A DNA stretch of 6,114 bases, from assembly GCA_009702725.1 (NCBI GenBank), contig WLHM01000085.1, positions 1 to 6,114 on the forward strand. The letters are read 5' to 3'. This DNA is from Actinomycetota bacterium. GTDB taxonomy: Bacteria > Actinomycetota > Actinomycetes > S36-B12. Under the pieces are notes generated by a model. That model saw only the letters and a list, made by a program, of their open reading frames with translations. It did not search any database and had not been told where the DNA came from. Each line of letters starts with the position of its first letter. The stretch's first letter is position 1. The translations under genes and the position numbers were made by a program. Shown in pieces: positions 1 through 6,114 of the stretch.

Positions 1-1354
1 ATCGGCGGGCATGGATGTTGCGCGCCTAAACCTTTCGCACGGGGAACATGAGCAGCACACGGAGGTTTATGCGGCAGTGCGCCAGGGCGCCGATGAGGCC
101 GGCCGGGGGGTTGGGATTCTGGTAGATCTGCAGGGGCCGAAGATCCGCCTGGGCCGCTTTGCATCCGGGCCGGTGCTACTTGAGGTCGGGGCCGAATTCA
201 CCGTTACTACCGAAGTGGTGCCCGGTGACGCTTCCATTGTCTCTACCACGTACTTGGGGCTACCCGATGATGTGCACCCGGGGGATCGGGTGCTGGTTGA
301 CGATGGACGGATCACCTTGGAGGTAACTGCAGTTGATGGTCCGCGCGTCGTAACGCGGGTCATCGAAGGTGGCCGCGTATCGGATAACAAGGGCTTTAAC
401 TTACCGGGTGTTGCGGTGAGCGTTCCGGCTATGTCCGAGAAGGATATTGCTGATTTACGGTGGGCACTGCGCATCGGAGCCGACATGATCGCTCTTTCCT
501 TTGTGCGCTCGGCGGCCGATATTGAAGATGTACATCGCATTATGGACGAAGAAGGTGTGCGTCTGCCCGTGCTAGCTAAGGTCGAAAAGCCGCAGGCGGT
601 TGACAATATTGTAGAAATTGTCGAAGCTTTCGATGGCATTATGGTGGCCCGAGGTGATCTCGGTGTTGAATTACCGCTGGAGGCAGTGCCACTGGTACAA
701 AAGCGTGCAATTCAATTATGTCGTGAACTTTCAAAGCCGGTAATTGTCGCAACTCAGATGCTTGATTCGATGATTTCCGCAACCCGGCCCACTCGGGCGG
801 AGGTGAGCGATGTGGCAAATGCGGTACTCGATGGCGCTGACGCCTTAATGCTCTCTGGCGAGACCAGCGTTGGTGAACATCCAACCTTGGTTGTCGAGAC
901 CATGGCGCGAATCATTGAGCACGTTGAGCTAGAGGCGCTGGACTCGCTGCCAGAGCTAGGTGACGAGCGCCAAGGTTCAACGGCGCGGGCACTTACCCAT
1001 GCTGCGGTCAATGTCGCTGATGAGATCAAGGCGAGCCACCTAATCGCATTCACTGAGACCGGTCTATCGGCGCGCCTAATTGCGCGCTGGCGCAATCAGA
1101 CTCCGCTGCTTGCATTCACCACGAACGCGCGGGTGCGTAGTCAACTTTCTTTGGTTTGGGGAGTCGAGACTTTCTTAGTGGCAGGCGTCATACATACCGA
1201 TGACATGGTTGTGCAGGTTGACCGTGCCTTGCTAGAAATCGGCCGAGCGAGCGCTGGCGAGCGTGTTGTCATAGTCGCTGGTGTGCCACCGGGCGTACCG
1301 GGCACCACCAACGGTATGCGGGTGCATACAATCGGATCTCGCCCGAGCGGCTGA
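1..1354 (+). CDS. pyk: Pyruvate kinase, 5'-truncated by the window edge
   Basis: Converts phosphoenolpyruvate and ADP to pyruvate and ATP, the last step of glycolysis, in the cytoplasm. The reading frame is open from base 2 (codons SAG before the ATG at 11), so that ATG is internal: in the family the text AGMDVARLNLSHG follows about 20-30 residues containing the first barrel strand. Counting from the internal Met, visible parts are the active-site stretch VARLNLSHG (3-11), DLQGPKIRLG (39-48), the inserted B domain (about 48-130), the catalytic Lys190 in LAKVEKPQ, the metal-binding region around Glu192 and Asp216 (ARGDLGVE), ATQMLDSM, and PTRAEVSDVANAVLDGADALMLSGET. The C-terminal domain ends with GVPPGVPGTTN and HTIG, as expected for a complete 3' end. 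Residues L40, Q41, K44 and L47 are the set associated with potassium-independent enzymes. It stops 85 nt before pyrR. No hairpin with a T-run follows it. Identity is very secure; the true start is outside the window. Confidence 0.97.
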   Translation, partial: SAGMDVARLNLSHGEHEQHTEVYAAVRQGADEAGRGVGILVDLQGPKIRLGRFASGPVLLEVGAEFTVTTEVVPGDASIVSTTYLGLPDDVHPGDRVLVDDGRITLEVTAVDGPRVVTRVIEGGRVSDNKGFNLPGVAVSVPAMSEKDIADLRWALRIGADMIALSFVRSAADIEDVHRIMDEEGVRLPVLAKVEKPQAVDNIVEIVEAFDGIMVARGDLGVELPLEAVPLVQKRAIQLCRELSKPVIVATQMLDSMISATRPTRAEVSDVANAVLDGADALMLSGETSVGEHPTLVVETMARIIEHVELEALDSLPELGDERQGSTARALTHAAVNVADEIKASHLIAFTETGLSARLIARWRNQTPLLAFTTNARVRSQLSLVWGVETFLVAGVIHTDDMVVQVDRALLEIGRASAGERVVIVAGVPPGVPGTTNGMRVHTIGSRPSG

Positions 1355-1382
1355 ACAATATTTCGGCCATTTGCGCTAAGGT
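1352..1382 (+). promoter_or_regulatory. Candidate promoter for the pyr operon (weak)
   Basis: TAAGGT at 1377-1382 fits the actinobacterial TANNNT -10 pattern. TGAACA at 1352-1357 matches TTGACA at four of six positions with a 19-nt spacer, slightly long, and overlaps the pyk stop codon. Transcription would start near 1389-1390, just before the leader hairpin that begins at 1393, giving a leader of about 50 nt. This spacing is the main reason for preferring the site. The match is weak, and readthrough from pyk cannot be excluded because no terminator is visible between the genes. Confidence 0.3.
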
Positions 1383-1392
1383 GAACACGTTA

Positions 1393-1433
1393 GACGTCCT
1401 TTAAGCCCGTTCAGTGAGACGGGGAAGGGGGTC
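1393..1433 (+). promoter_or_regulatory. PyrR-binding RNA hairpin in the pyr leader
   Basis: The transcript folds into the two-part hairpin known for PyrR binding loops. The upper stem pairs 1406-1410 (CCCGU) with 1419-1423 (ACGGG), then a U1411-G1418 closing wobble leaves the hexaloop CAGUGA (1412-1417). The lower stem pairs 1398-1401 (CCUU) with 1425-1428 (AAGG). Between them is an asymmetric internal loop, UAAG (1402-1405) opposite G1424. An outer GAC (1393-1395) can also pair with GUC (1431-1433). This follows the Bacillus layout (CCUU-UAA, stem, CAGNGA-type loop, AAGG). The 3' arm contains the pyrR Shine-Dalgarno sequence, and no U-tract terminator follows. Binding of PyrR with UMP/UTP should therefore hide the ribosome binding site, as reported for mycobacterial PyrR, rather than trigger transcription termination. 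The fold is read by eye from the sequence; the mechanism is inferred. Confidence 0.85.
1423..1431 (+). promoter_or_regulatory. pyrR ribosome binding site, inside the PyrR hairpin
   Basis: The purine run GGAAGGGGG includes AAGGGGG (1425-1431), which ends 8 nt before the ATG at 1440. Its AAGG forms the 3' side of the hairpin's lower stem, so folding or PyrR binding would compete directly with the ribosome. It also fixes the pyrR start codon. Confidence 0.75.
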
Positions 1434-1439
1434 CATTTA

Positions 1440-1985
1440 ATGGATTCTGCACGGTCGGTAGTGCTTGACGCTGGCGACATTGGTCGAGCAATAAGGCGCA
1501 TCGCCCATGAGGTAGTTGAGCGAAATAAGGGCGCAGCCGATCTCATCTTGTTAGGTATTCCTACCCGCGGTGTGTTCTTGGCCCGGCGCATAGCTGCTGC
1601 AATTGAAAGCATTGAAGGTGGCACGGTCTCGGTAGGTGCCCTTGATGTCACCTTGTACCGCGATGACTTACGGCTACGCCCAACTCGAGCGCTAGAACCG
1701 ACTGCGATCCCGACCGATGGCATTGATGACAAAGTTGTAGTCCTGATTGATGACGTACTTTTTTCTGGACGCACGGTTCGTTCTGCCCTAGATGCACTTA
1801 ATGACATAGGGCGTCCACGGGCCGTCCAACTTGCTGCACTTGTTGACAGAGGGCACCGAGAATTGCCGATTCGTGCAGATTATGTTGGTAAAAACCTGCC
1901 GACTGCATTAGCCGAGCAGGTTCGGGTGCGGCTTGTCGAGTTCGATGATTTCGATGAAGTCACCATCGAAGGCGGTGCGAGATAG
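1440..1985 (+). CDS. pyrR: Bifunctional pyr operon regulator / uracil phosphoribosyltransferase PyrR
   Basis: An RNA-binding repressor of pyrimidine genes that uses UMP or UTP as co-effector; many family members also make UMP from uracil and PRPP. At 181 residues it has the family's normal length. Features in order are [14 protein letters not shown] (39-52), the [10 protein letters not shown] segment (68-77), the PRPP-binding loop [18 protein letters not shown] (99-116) with the acidic pair Asp104-Asp105, and the PyrR-specific [20 protein letters not shown] (136-155). This last segment separates PyrR from ordinary phosphoribosyltransferases. Catalytic residues for uracil phosphoribosyltransferase look intact, so both functions are plausible. 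The ATG start is supported by the strong purine run at 1425-1431. It is the first gene of the operon, directly downstream of its own predicted RNA target, implying autoregulation. Its TAG stop abuts the pyrB ATG with no gap. Confidence 0.97.
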   Translation: MDSARSVVLDAGDIGRAIRRIAHEVVERNKGAADLILLGIPTRGVFLARRIAAAIESIEGGTVSVGALDVTLYRDDLRLRPTRALEPTAIPTDGIDDKVVVLIDDVLFSGRTVRSALDALNDIGRPRAVQLAALVDRGHRELPIRADYVGKNLPTALAEQVRVRLVEFDDFDEVTIEGGAR

Positions 1986-2936
1986 ATGCGGCATCTACTT
2001 TCAGCTGGTGATCTTGATGTTGATTCCGCTTGCCTGATCCTAGATACTGCTGCACAGCTGGCAGCTATTACTGATCGATCGGTCAAGAAGTTGCCAACAC
2101 TTCGAGGTCGCACCGTGGTGAATTTGTTCTTTGAGGATTCCACTCGTACTCGAATTTCATTTGAGATTGCGGCCAAGCGACTTTCCGCCGATGTCATCAA
2201 CTTTGCCGCAAAAGGTTCGAGCGTGTCGAAAGGCGAAAGCCTTAAAGACACCGCGCTCACTTTGGAAGCCATGGGCGCAGACGCGGTAGTGATTCGTCAT
2301 GGTTCTTCGGGGGCCCCGCATCGACTTGCAACCGCTGGTTGGATTCAGGGAAGTGTCGTCAACGCTGGTGACGGCACCCACGAACATCCAACGCAGGCGC
2401 TACTGGATGCCTTTACTATCCGACACCATTTACGCGACAACGCTGGGGATTTAGCCGGCGTGCGAGTGGCGATCGTCGGAGATATCTTGCATAGCCGAGT
2501 CGCTAGGTCGAATGTGTTACTGCTTCGCACCCTAGGCGCGCACGTAACAGTTGTTGCGCCGCCGACTTTACTGCCTTATGGAGTTGGCGAGTGGTCCTGC
2601 GCTGTCAGTTATGACCTAGACGAAGTTCTACCCCATGTTGACGCAGTCATGATGTTGAGGGTGCAGTCAGAGCGCATGCTCGCGGCGTACTTTCCATCAG
2701 TTAATGAGTATGGCCGTCGGTATGGTCTAGATACTCGCCGGATGGGGTTGTTGCCGGCTCATGCGATCGTGCTACACCCTGGTCCGATGAACAGGGGCAT
2801 GGAAATTTCCGCTGATGTTGCTGACGGTGAACGCGCGGTGATGGTTGAACAAGTCTCGAACGGTGTGAGTATTCGAATGGCCGTCCTTTACCTACTCCTT
2901 GGCGGCATGACTGATGATGTAAAGAAGGAGACTTAA
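1986..2936 (+). CDS. pyrB: Aspartate carbamoyltransferase catalytic subunit
   Basis: Joins carbamoyl phosphate and aspartate to give N-carbamoyl-aspartate, the first committed pyrimidine step. The 316-residue protein has the carbamoyl-phosphate motif STRTR (52-56, in [13 protein letters not shown]), the 80s-loop lysine K82 in [11 protein letters not shown]104-H105, and HPTQALLD with His134 and Gln137. It also has LRVQSERM and HPGPMNRG in the aspartate domain, plus a normal C-terminal helix, so it looks active and complete. There is no N-terminal extension, and no pyrI regulatory-subunit gene lies nearby. Allosteric control of the Escherichia coli kind is therefore not indicated, although the region outside the window is unseen. 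Start: the ATG follows the pyrR stop codon with zero spacing. Only a mediocre purine stretch (1968-1977) precedes it, which suggests translation coupled to pyrR. Its stop overlaps the pyrC start by one base. Confidence 0.97.
   Translation: MRHLLSAGDLDVDSACLILDTAAQLAAITDRSVKKLPTLRGRTVVNLFFEDSTRTRISFEIAAKRLSADVINFAAKGSSVSKGESLKDTALTLEAMGADAVVIRHGSSGAPHRLATAGWIQGSVVNAGDGTHEHPTQALLDAFTIRHHLRDNAGDLAGVRVAIVGDILHSRVARSNVLLLRTLGAHVTVVAPPTLLPYGVGEWSCAVSYDLDEVLPHVDAVMMLRVQSERMLAAYFPSVNEYGRRYGLDTRRMGLLPAHAIVLHPGPMNRGMEISADVADGERAVMVEQVSNGVSIRMAVLYLLLGGMTDDVKKET
2925..2930 (+). promoter_or_regulatory. pyrC ribosome binding site
   Basis: AAGGAG lies within the last codons of pyrB and ends 5 nt before the ATG at 2936. 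It is the strongest consensus Shine-Dalgarno sequence in the operon, so pyrC may be translated partly independently of pyrB despite the TAATG junction. Confidence 0.7.
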
Positions 2937-4228
2937 TGCCTCAAGAGAAGACAGTGTTACGTGGAGTGCGCCCATATGGTGAAGATCCAGTAGACATTGT
3001 GGTGGCGGCTGGTGTTATCGCTGAGATCGCCGCGGCAGGTAGCGGTTCGGGCCGGATAATTGAGGCTTCCGGTTTAATCGCTCTCCCCGGCTTCGTTGAT
3101 GTACACACGCACCTGCGTGAGCCTGGACGCGAGGATGCAGAGACCGTAGAGACTGGTTCGCGGGCGGCGGCTCTGGGCGGGTTCACCGCTGTTTTCGCTA
3201 TGGCGAATACCTCGCCGGTTGCCGACACCGCCGGTGTGGTCGAGCAAGTTTGGCATCTTGGTAAAGCAACCGGGCTAGTTGATGTCTTTCCGATAGGAGC
3301 GGTAACGGTAGGTCTGGCCGGCGAGCAATTGGCCGAACTTGGTGCAATGGCGACTTCGGCGGCGCAGGTTCGGATGTTTAGCGATGATGGAAAGTGTGTT
3401 CACGATGCTGCCATCATGCGTAGGGCACTTGAATATGTGAAAGCCTTTGACGGAGTAATCGCCCAGCATGCCCAAGAGCCGCGGCTGACCGTCGATGCGC
3501 AGATGAATGAAGGCGTCCTTTCAGGGCAACTGGGCCTGACCGGTTGGCCCGGAGTAGCCGAGGAGTCAATAATCGCGCGCGATGTACTACTTGCGGAGCA
3601 TGTTGATTCGCGGCTGCATGTTTGTCATGTATCAACAGCCGGATCAGTCGAAGTCATTAGATGGGCCAAGAGCCGAGGTATAAATGTAACGGCCGAGGTA
3701 ACGCCCCATCACCTGCTACTTACGGAAGACCTAGTTGCGAGTTATGACCCGATCTACAAAGTTAATCCCCCCCTTCGCGCGAGTTCAGATGTAGCCGCAC
3801 TCAGAGCAGCGCTGGCAGATGGCACCATCGATGCAATTGCAACAGATCACGCGCCGCACCCCCACGAAGACAAGGATTGTGAATGGGCTGCTGCGGCATT
3901 TGGCATGCTGGGATTGCAGACTGCATTTAGTGTCGCGGTGCTTACGATGATCGATTCTGGGTTACTGGATTGGCGCACCCTTGCCGACCGGATGTCGGTT
4001 CGTCCGGCCCGGATAGGTCGGGCGCTCGGGCATGGGCACGATCTGAAAGTCGGCGCACCCGCCAATATCTGTGTGGTTGACCCCGGGGCGTCCTGGGTGG
4101 TTGAACCCGCGACTTTAGCCTCGAAAAGTAGAAACAGCCCGTACTCAGGGATGACATTGCCGGGCAAAGTCATGCACGTGCTCAAGGCTGGTAAGCCGAC
4201 TGTCGAGGAAGGGGACCTCGCGTGTTGA
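2936..4228 (+). CDS. pyrC: Dihydroorotase, class I (Bacillus/Aquifex type)
   Basis: Zinc amidohydrolase that cyclises N-carbamoyl-aspartate to dihydroorotate. At 430 residues it has the length of class I enzymes, not the roughly 350 of the Escherichia coli class. Metal ligands are visible at the expected places: His57 and His59 in [10 protein letters not shown], the Asp150-Asp151 pair in FSDDGK (bridging Asp, where class II uses a carboxylated lysine), His178 in AQHAQEP, His231 in [10 protein letters not shown] and catalytic Asp304 in ATDHAPH. Substrate-binding R61, N91 and the NPPLR segment (277-281) are also present, so it should be active. The [19 protein letters not shown] and [16 protein letters not shown] stretches resemble actinobacterial homologues. 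The ATG overlaps the pyrB stop by one base and is preceded by AAGGAG. A C7 homopolymer at about 3766-3772 stays in frame. The 3' end overlaps carA by 7 nt. Confidence 0.97.
   Translation: MPQEKTVLRGVRPYGEDPVDIVVAAGVIAEIAAAGSGSGRIIEASGLIALPGFVDVHTHLREPGREDAETVETGSRAAALGGFTAVFAMANTSPVADTAGVVEQVWHLGKATGLVDVFPIGAVTVGLAGEQLAELGAMATSAAQVRMFSDDGKCVHDAAIMRRALEYVKAFDGVIAQHAQEPRLTVDAQMNEGVLSGQLGLTGWPGVAEESIIARDVLLAEHVDSRLHVCHVSTAGSVEVIRWAKSRGINVTAEVTPHHLLLTEDLVASYDPIYKVNPPLRASSDVAALRAALADGTIDAIATDHAPHPHEDKDCEWAAAAFGMLGLQTAFSVAVLTMIDSGLLDWRTLADRMSVRPARIGRALGHGHDLKVGAPANICVVDPGASWVVEPATLASKSRNSPYSGMTLPGKVMHVLKAGKPTVEEGDLAC
4205..4214 (+). promoter_or_regulatory. carA ribosome binding site supporting the GTG start
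   Basis: The purine run GAGGAAGGGG, within the 3' end of pyrC, ends 7 nt before GTG at 4222. The next in-frame candidates are TTG at 4225 and GTG at 4237; the latter would sit about 22 nt away, so GTG 4222 is preferred. Confidence 0.65.
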
Positions 4229-5370
4229 ATAGTGACGTGACCAAGCCAATCCACCGCGAGCAGGGCGTCTTGGTTCTCGAGGACGGTCGAGTTTCTCGAG
4301 GGCAAAGTTATGGGGCTCTAGGCGCCACCTTTGGCGAGGCGGTCTTTAACACGGGGATGACCGGCTACCAAGAGACACTTACCGATCCGTCGTATCACCG
4401 TCAGGTGGTAATCATGACCGCCCCGCATATTGGCAATACCGGGGTGAATGACGAAGACGGAGAGTCTGAACGTATTTGGGTGGCCGGTTACGTAGTCCGC
4501 GACCCTTCGCGGGTTTCATCGAATTGGCGGGCCACCCGTGGCCTAGAAGACGAACTGCGAGATCAGGGGATTGTGGGCATATGTGGTGTTGACACCCGTG
4601 CCTTGACCCGACACCTGCGCGAATGCGGGGCCATGCGTGTCGGGATTTTTACTGGCGAGCAAGCCAGCCGGCCAATTACGGACTTATTGGCTCAAGTCCA
4701 ATCGAGCCCATCAATGGCGGGGGCGAATCTCACTGGCGCGGTGACCACCACCAAGGCTTACACGGTACCTGCGATCGGAACCCGTGAATTTACGGTGGTG
4801 GCGGTTGATCTCGGCCTTAAGGCCATGACCCCCTACCGCCTGTCCGAGCGCGGGGTTGAGGTGCAGGTGGTCCCCTCGCTGGCTACCACAGCCGAAATCA
4901 TGGACAGGAATCCAGACGGAGTGTTCTTTTCAAATGGCCCCGGTGATCCAGCAGCGGCTGATGCCGCCGTTAACTTGATGTCGGAGCTGCTTGCCGCTCG
5001 CGTACCAGTTTTTGGTATTTGTTTCGGTAATCAAATCCTTGGTCGGGCGTTAGGGCTGGAGACGTACAAGTTGCGATACGGCCATCGCGGCATAAATTCA
5101 CCGGTGCAGGATCTGCGCACCGGACGCGTGAGCGTGACTGCGCACAATCATGGGTTCGCTGTTGACGCCCCCCGTGATGGATCATTCCAAACGCCTTTTG
5201 GAGCAGCTGAAGTAAGTCACGTATGCCTAAACGATGACGTCGTCGAGGGCCTACGTTGCCTTGAGATACCGGCATTCAGTGTGCAGTATCACCCGGAGGC
5301 TGCAGCTGGTCCACACGATGCGGCTGGTTTATTTGATGAGTTTGTTGATTTGATGAGAGCTGGTCGTTAA
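4222..5370 (+). CDS. carA: Carbamoyl-phosphate synthase small (glutaminase) subunit
   Basis: Hydrolyses glutamine and passes ammonia to CarB for carbamoyl-phosphate synthesis, which feeds both pyrimidines and arginine. The 382 residues are typical. The N-terminal small-subunit domain carries [29 protein letters not shown] and [14 protein letters not shown]. The class I glutamine amidotransferase domain starts near residue 190 ([11 protein letters not shown]). It has the oxyanion segment SNGPGDP (237-243), the nucleophile Cys267 in GICFGNQ, and the triad partners His357 and Glu359 in [12 protein letters not shown]. The motif reads GNQ where many amidotransferases have GHQ; this form is usual in actinobacterial CarA, and the catalytic triad is complete. 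Translation starts at GTG 4222, inside the end of pyrC (7-nt overlap), with a purine-rich site upstream. No separate promoter is apparent, so supply of carbamoyl phosphate is expected to follow PyrR control. The TAA stop shares one base with the carB ATG. Confidence 0.97.
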   Translation: MLNSDVTKPIHREQGVLVLEDGRVSRGQSYGALGATFGEAVFNTGMTGYQETLTDPSYHRQVVIMTAPHIGNTGVNDEDGESERIWVAGYVVRDPSRVSSNWRATRGLEDELRDQGIVGICGVDTRALTRHLRECGAMRVGIFTGEQASRPITDLLAQVQSSPSMAGANLTGAVTTTKAYTVPAIGTREFTVVAVDLGLKAMTPYRLSERGVEVQVVPSLATTAEIMDRNPDGVFFSNGPGDPAAADAAVNLMSELLAARVPVFGICFGNQILGRALGLETYKLRYGHRGINSPVQDLRTGRVSVTAHNHGFAVDAPRDGSFQTPFGAAEVSHVCLNDDVVEGLRCLEIPAFSVQYHPEAAAGPHDAAGLFDEFVDLMRAGR

Positions 5371-6114
5371 TGCCACGGCGCGAAGATATTAAGTCAATTT
5401 TGGTAATTGGATCAGGTCCAATTGTCATTGGGCAAGGTTGCGAATTTGATTATTCGGGTACCCAGGCCTGCCGGGTACTCAAGGACGAAGGTTTGCGCGT
5501 TGTGCTGGTGAATTCAAACCCGGCAACGATCATGACTGACCCTGAGTTTTCAGACGCGACCTACATCGAGCCTATTACCCCTGAATTCGTTGAGCGCATC
5601 ATCGCCAAGGAGCGCCCCGATGCTGTTCTCCCAACTCTAGGGGGTCAAACGGCGCTCAATATTGCCATGGCGCTGCACAAGAGTGGGGTGCTGGAGCGCT
5701 ACGGGGTTGAAATGATCGGCGCCGATGTGGATGCTATAGAGCGCGGTGAAAACCGCGAGATGTTTCGTGAAATCGTGGCATCTATCGGCGCTGAGAGCGC
5801 CCAATCAGTTGTCTGCCACTCGATGTCGGAGTGCCAATTAGCTGCAGAGCAACTTGGGTTTCCAGTGGTTATTAGACCGTCTTTCACCATGGGTGGTGCC
5901 GGATCAGGTATTGCCTATGACGATAGTGACCTCCTGCGAATTGCGGGTGCCGGGCTGCAGGCGAGCCCGACAACCGAGGTGCTTCTCGAAGAGTCAATCA
6001 TCGGCTGGAAAGAGTACGAGCTAGAGCTAATGCGCGACCGCGCCGACAATGTCGTAGTTATTTGTTCAATCGAAAACCTCGATCCGATGGGTGTCCACAC
6101 CGGCGATTCAATAA
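5370..6114 (+). CDS. carB: Carbamoyl-phosphate synthase large subunit, 3'-truncated by the window edge
   Basis: Makes carbamoyl phosphate from bicarbonate, two ATP and ammonia delivered from CarA. Only the first 248 codons (plus one base) of about 1,100 are present. The frame is open from ATG to the window edge. Residues line up position for position with Escherichia coli CarB: SGPIVIGQ (15-22), [34 protein letters not shown], Arg129, [14 protein letters not shown] with Arg169 and the glycine loop 175-180, Glu215 in GWKEYE, and His243 in GVHTGDS. This is the pre-ATP-grasp domain and the first half of the carboxyphosphate ATP-grasp domain. One small oddity is Gly23 (GQGCEF), where Escherichia coli has Ala. 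The start overlaps the carA TAA by one base and has only a weak purine stretch (5352-5359) upstream, so translation is probably coupled to carA. The allosteric C-terminal domain is outside the window. Confidence 0.97.
   Translation, partial: MPRREDIKSILVIGSGPIVIGQGCEFDYSGTQACRVLKDEGLRVVLVNSNPATIMTDPEFSDATYIEPITPEFVERIIAKERPDAVLPTLGGQTALNIAMALHKSGVLERYGVEMIGADVDAIERGENREMFREIVASIGAESAQSVVCHSMSECQLAAEQLGFPVVIRPSFTMGGAGSGIAYDDSDLLRIAGAGLQASPTTEVLLEESIIGWKEYELELMRDRADNVVVICSIENLDPMGVHTGDSI

Noticed and set aside
67..639. A 190-codon open frame on the minus strand within pyk
   Set aside because: It is antisense to highly conserved pyruvate kinase codons, its protein is a low-complexity Ser/Thr/Pro/Arg-rich shadow with no recognisable domain, and it has no ribosome binding site I could support. 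The other minus-strand frames in the window are similar shadows.
1079..1096. Perfect 7-bp inverted repeat (ATTGCGC / GCGCAAT) with a 4-nt loop inside pyk
   Set aside because: It lies in conserved codons for ARWRNQ, about 260 nt before the stop, and has no T-run on either side. It is most simply chance in a GC-rich coding sequence.
1355..1439. Intrinsic terminator or Bacillus-type attenuator between pyk and pyrR
   Set aside because: The only strong stem is the PyrR loop. It is followed by a purine run and the start codon, not by a T-tract, and no competing antiterminator pairing was evident.
3766..3772. Run of seven C bases in pyrC as a possible frameshift or slippage site
   Set aside because: The frame continues correctly through the conserved NPPLR motif and on to Asp304 and the C-terminus, so there is no sign of a sequencing error or programmed shift.
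5020..5031. Change of GHQ to GNQ after the nucleophile cysteine of CarA as a sign of lost glutaminase activity
   Set aside because: Cys267, His357 and Glu359 are all present, and GICFGNQ is the usual form in actinobacterial CarA, so it is a lineage mark rather than a defect.
5436..5438. Gly23 in CarB (GQGCEF), where Escherichia coli has Ala
   Set aside because: It is a conservative small-residue change outside the known ligand residues, and I cannot tell by eye whether it is rare. It is recorded but not treated as a finding.
5458..5478. Hairpin GTACCC / GGGTAC early in carB
   Set aside because: A 6-bp stem with a 9-nt loop within the conserved SGTQACRVL codons. There is no terminator-like tail, and it does not cover the start codon.

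Overview
The window holds the first part of a de novo pyrimidine biosynthesis operon, pyrR-pyrB-pyrC-carA-carB. It is preceded by the 3' nine-tenths or so of a pyruvate kinase gene (pyk). All genes lie on the + strand and are packed almost without gaps. Both ends of the window cut genes: pyk lacks its 5' end and carB has only about its first 248 codons. I see no mobile element, CRISPR array, tRNA or rRNA, and I do not think the window hides an undescribed system.

The proteins look actinobacterial. Lineage marks include the carbamoyl-phosphate synthase small-subunit motif [14 protein letters not shown] with [12 protein letters not shown], the dihydroorotase stretches [19 protein letters not shown] and [16 protein letters not shown], and the pyrR-B-C-carA-carB order known from Mycobacterium and Streptomyces. 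Base composition is only moderately GC-rich and TTA leucine codons are used freely. This points to a medium-GC actinobacterium, perhaps a planktonic or environmental lineage, rather than a Streptomyces- or Mycobacterium-like genome. That last step is inference.

Layout: 1-1354, pyk (5' partial). 1355-1439, an 85-nt intergenic region with a weak candidate promoter and a clear PyrR-type RNA hairpin that overlaps the pyrR ribosome binding site. 1440-1985, pyrR. 1986-2936, pyrB. 2936-4228, pyrC. 4222-5370, carA (GTG start). 5370-6114, carB (3' partial). Gene junctions inside the operon are 0 nt (TAG|ATG), a 1-nt overlap (TAATG), a 7-nt overlap and a 1-nt overlap (TAATG).

How it works together: CarA and CarB make carbamoyl phosphate from glutamine, bicarbonate and ATP. 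PyrB joins it to aspartate, and PyrC closes the ring to dihydroorotate. PyrR senses UMP/UTP and is predicted to bind the leader hairpin and block translation of its own gene. Because the downstream genes are start-stop coupled, this could lower output of the whole operon. The absence of a U-tract terminator after the hairpin favours translational repression, as described for mycobacteria, over Bacillus-type attenuation. The most notable points are the leader hairpin, the pyk-pyrR adjacency, the missing small gene between pyrC and carA, and a potassium-independence signature in the pyruvate kinase.
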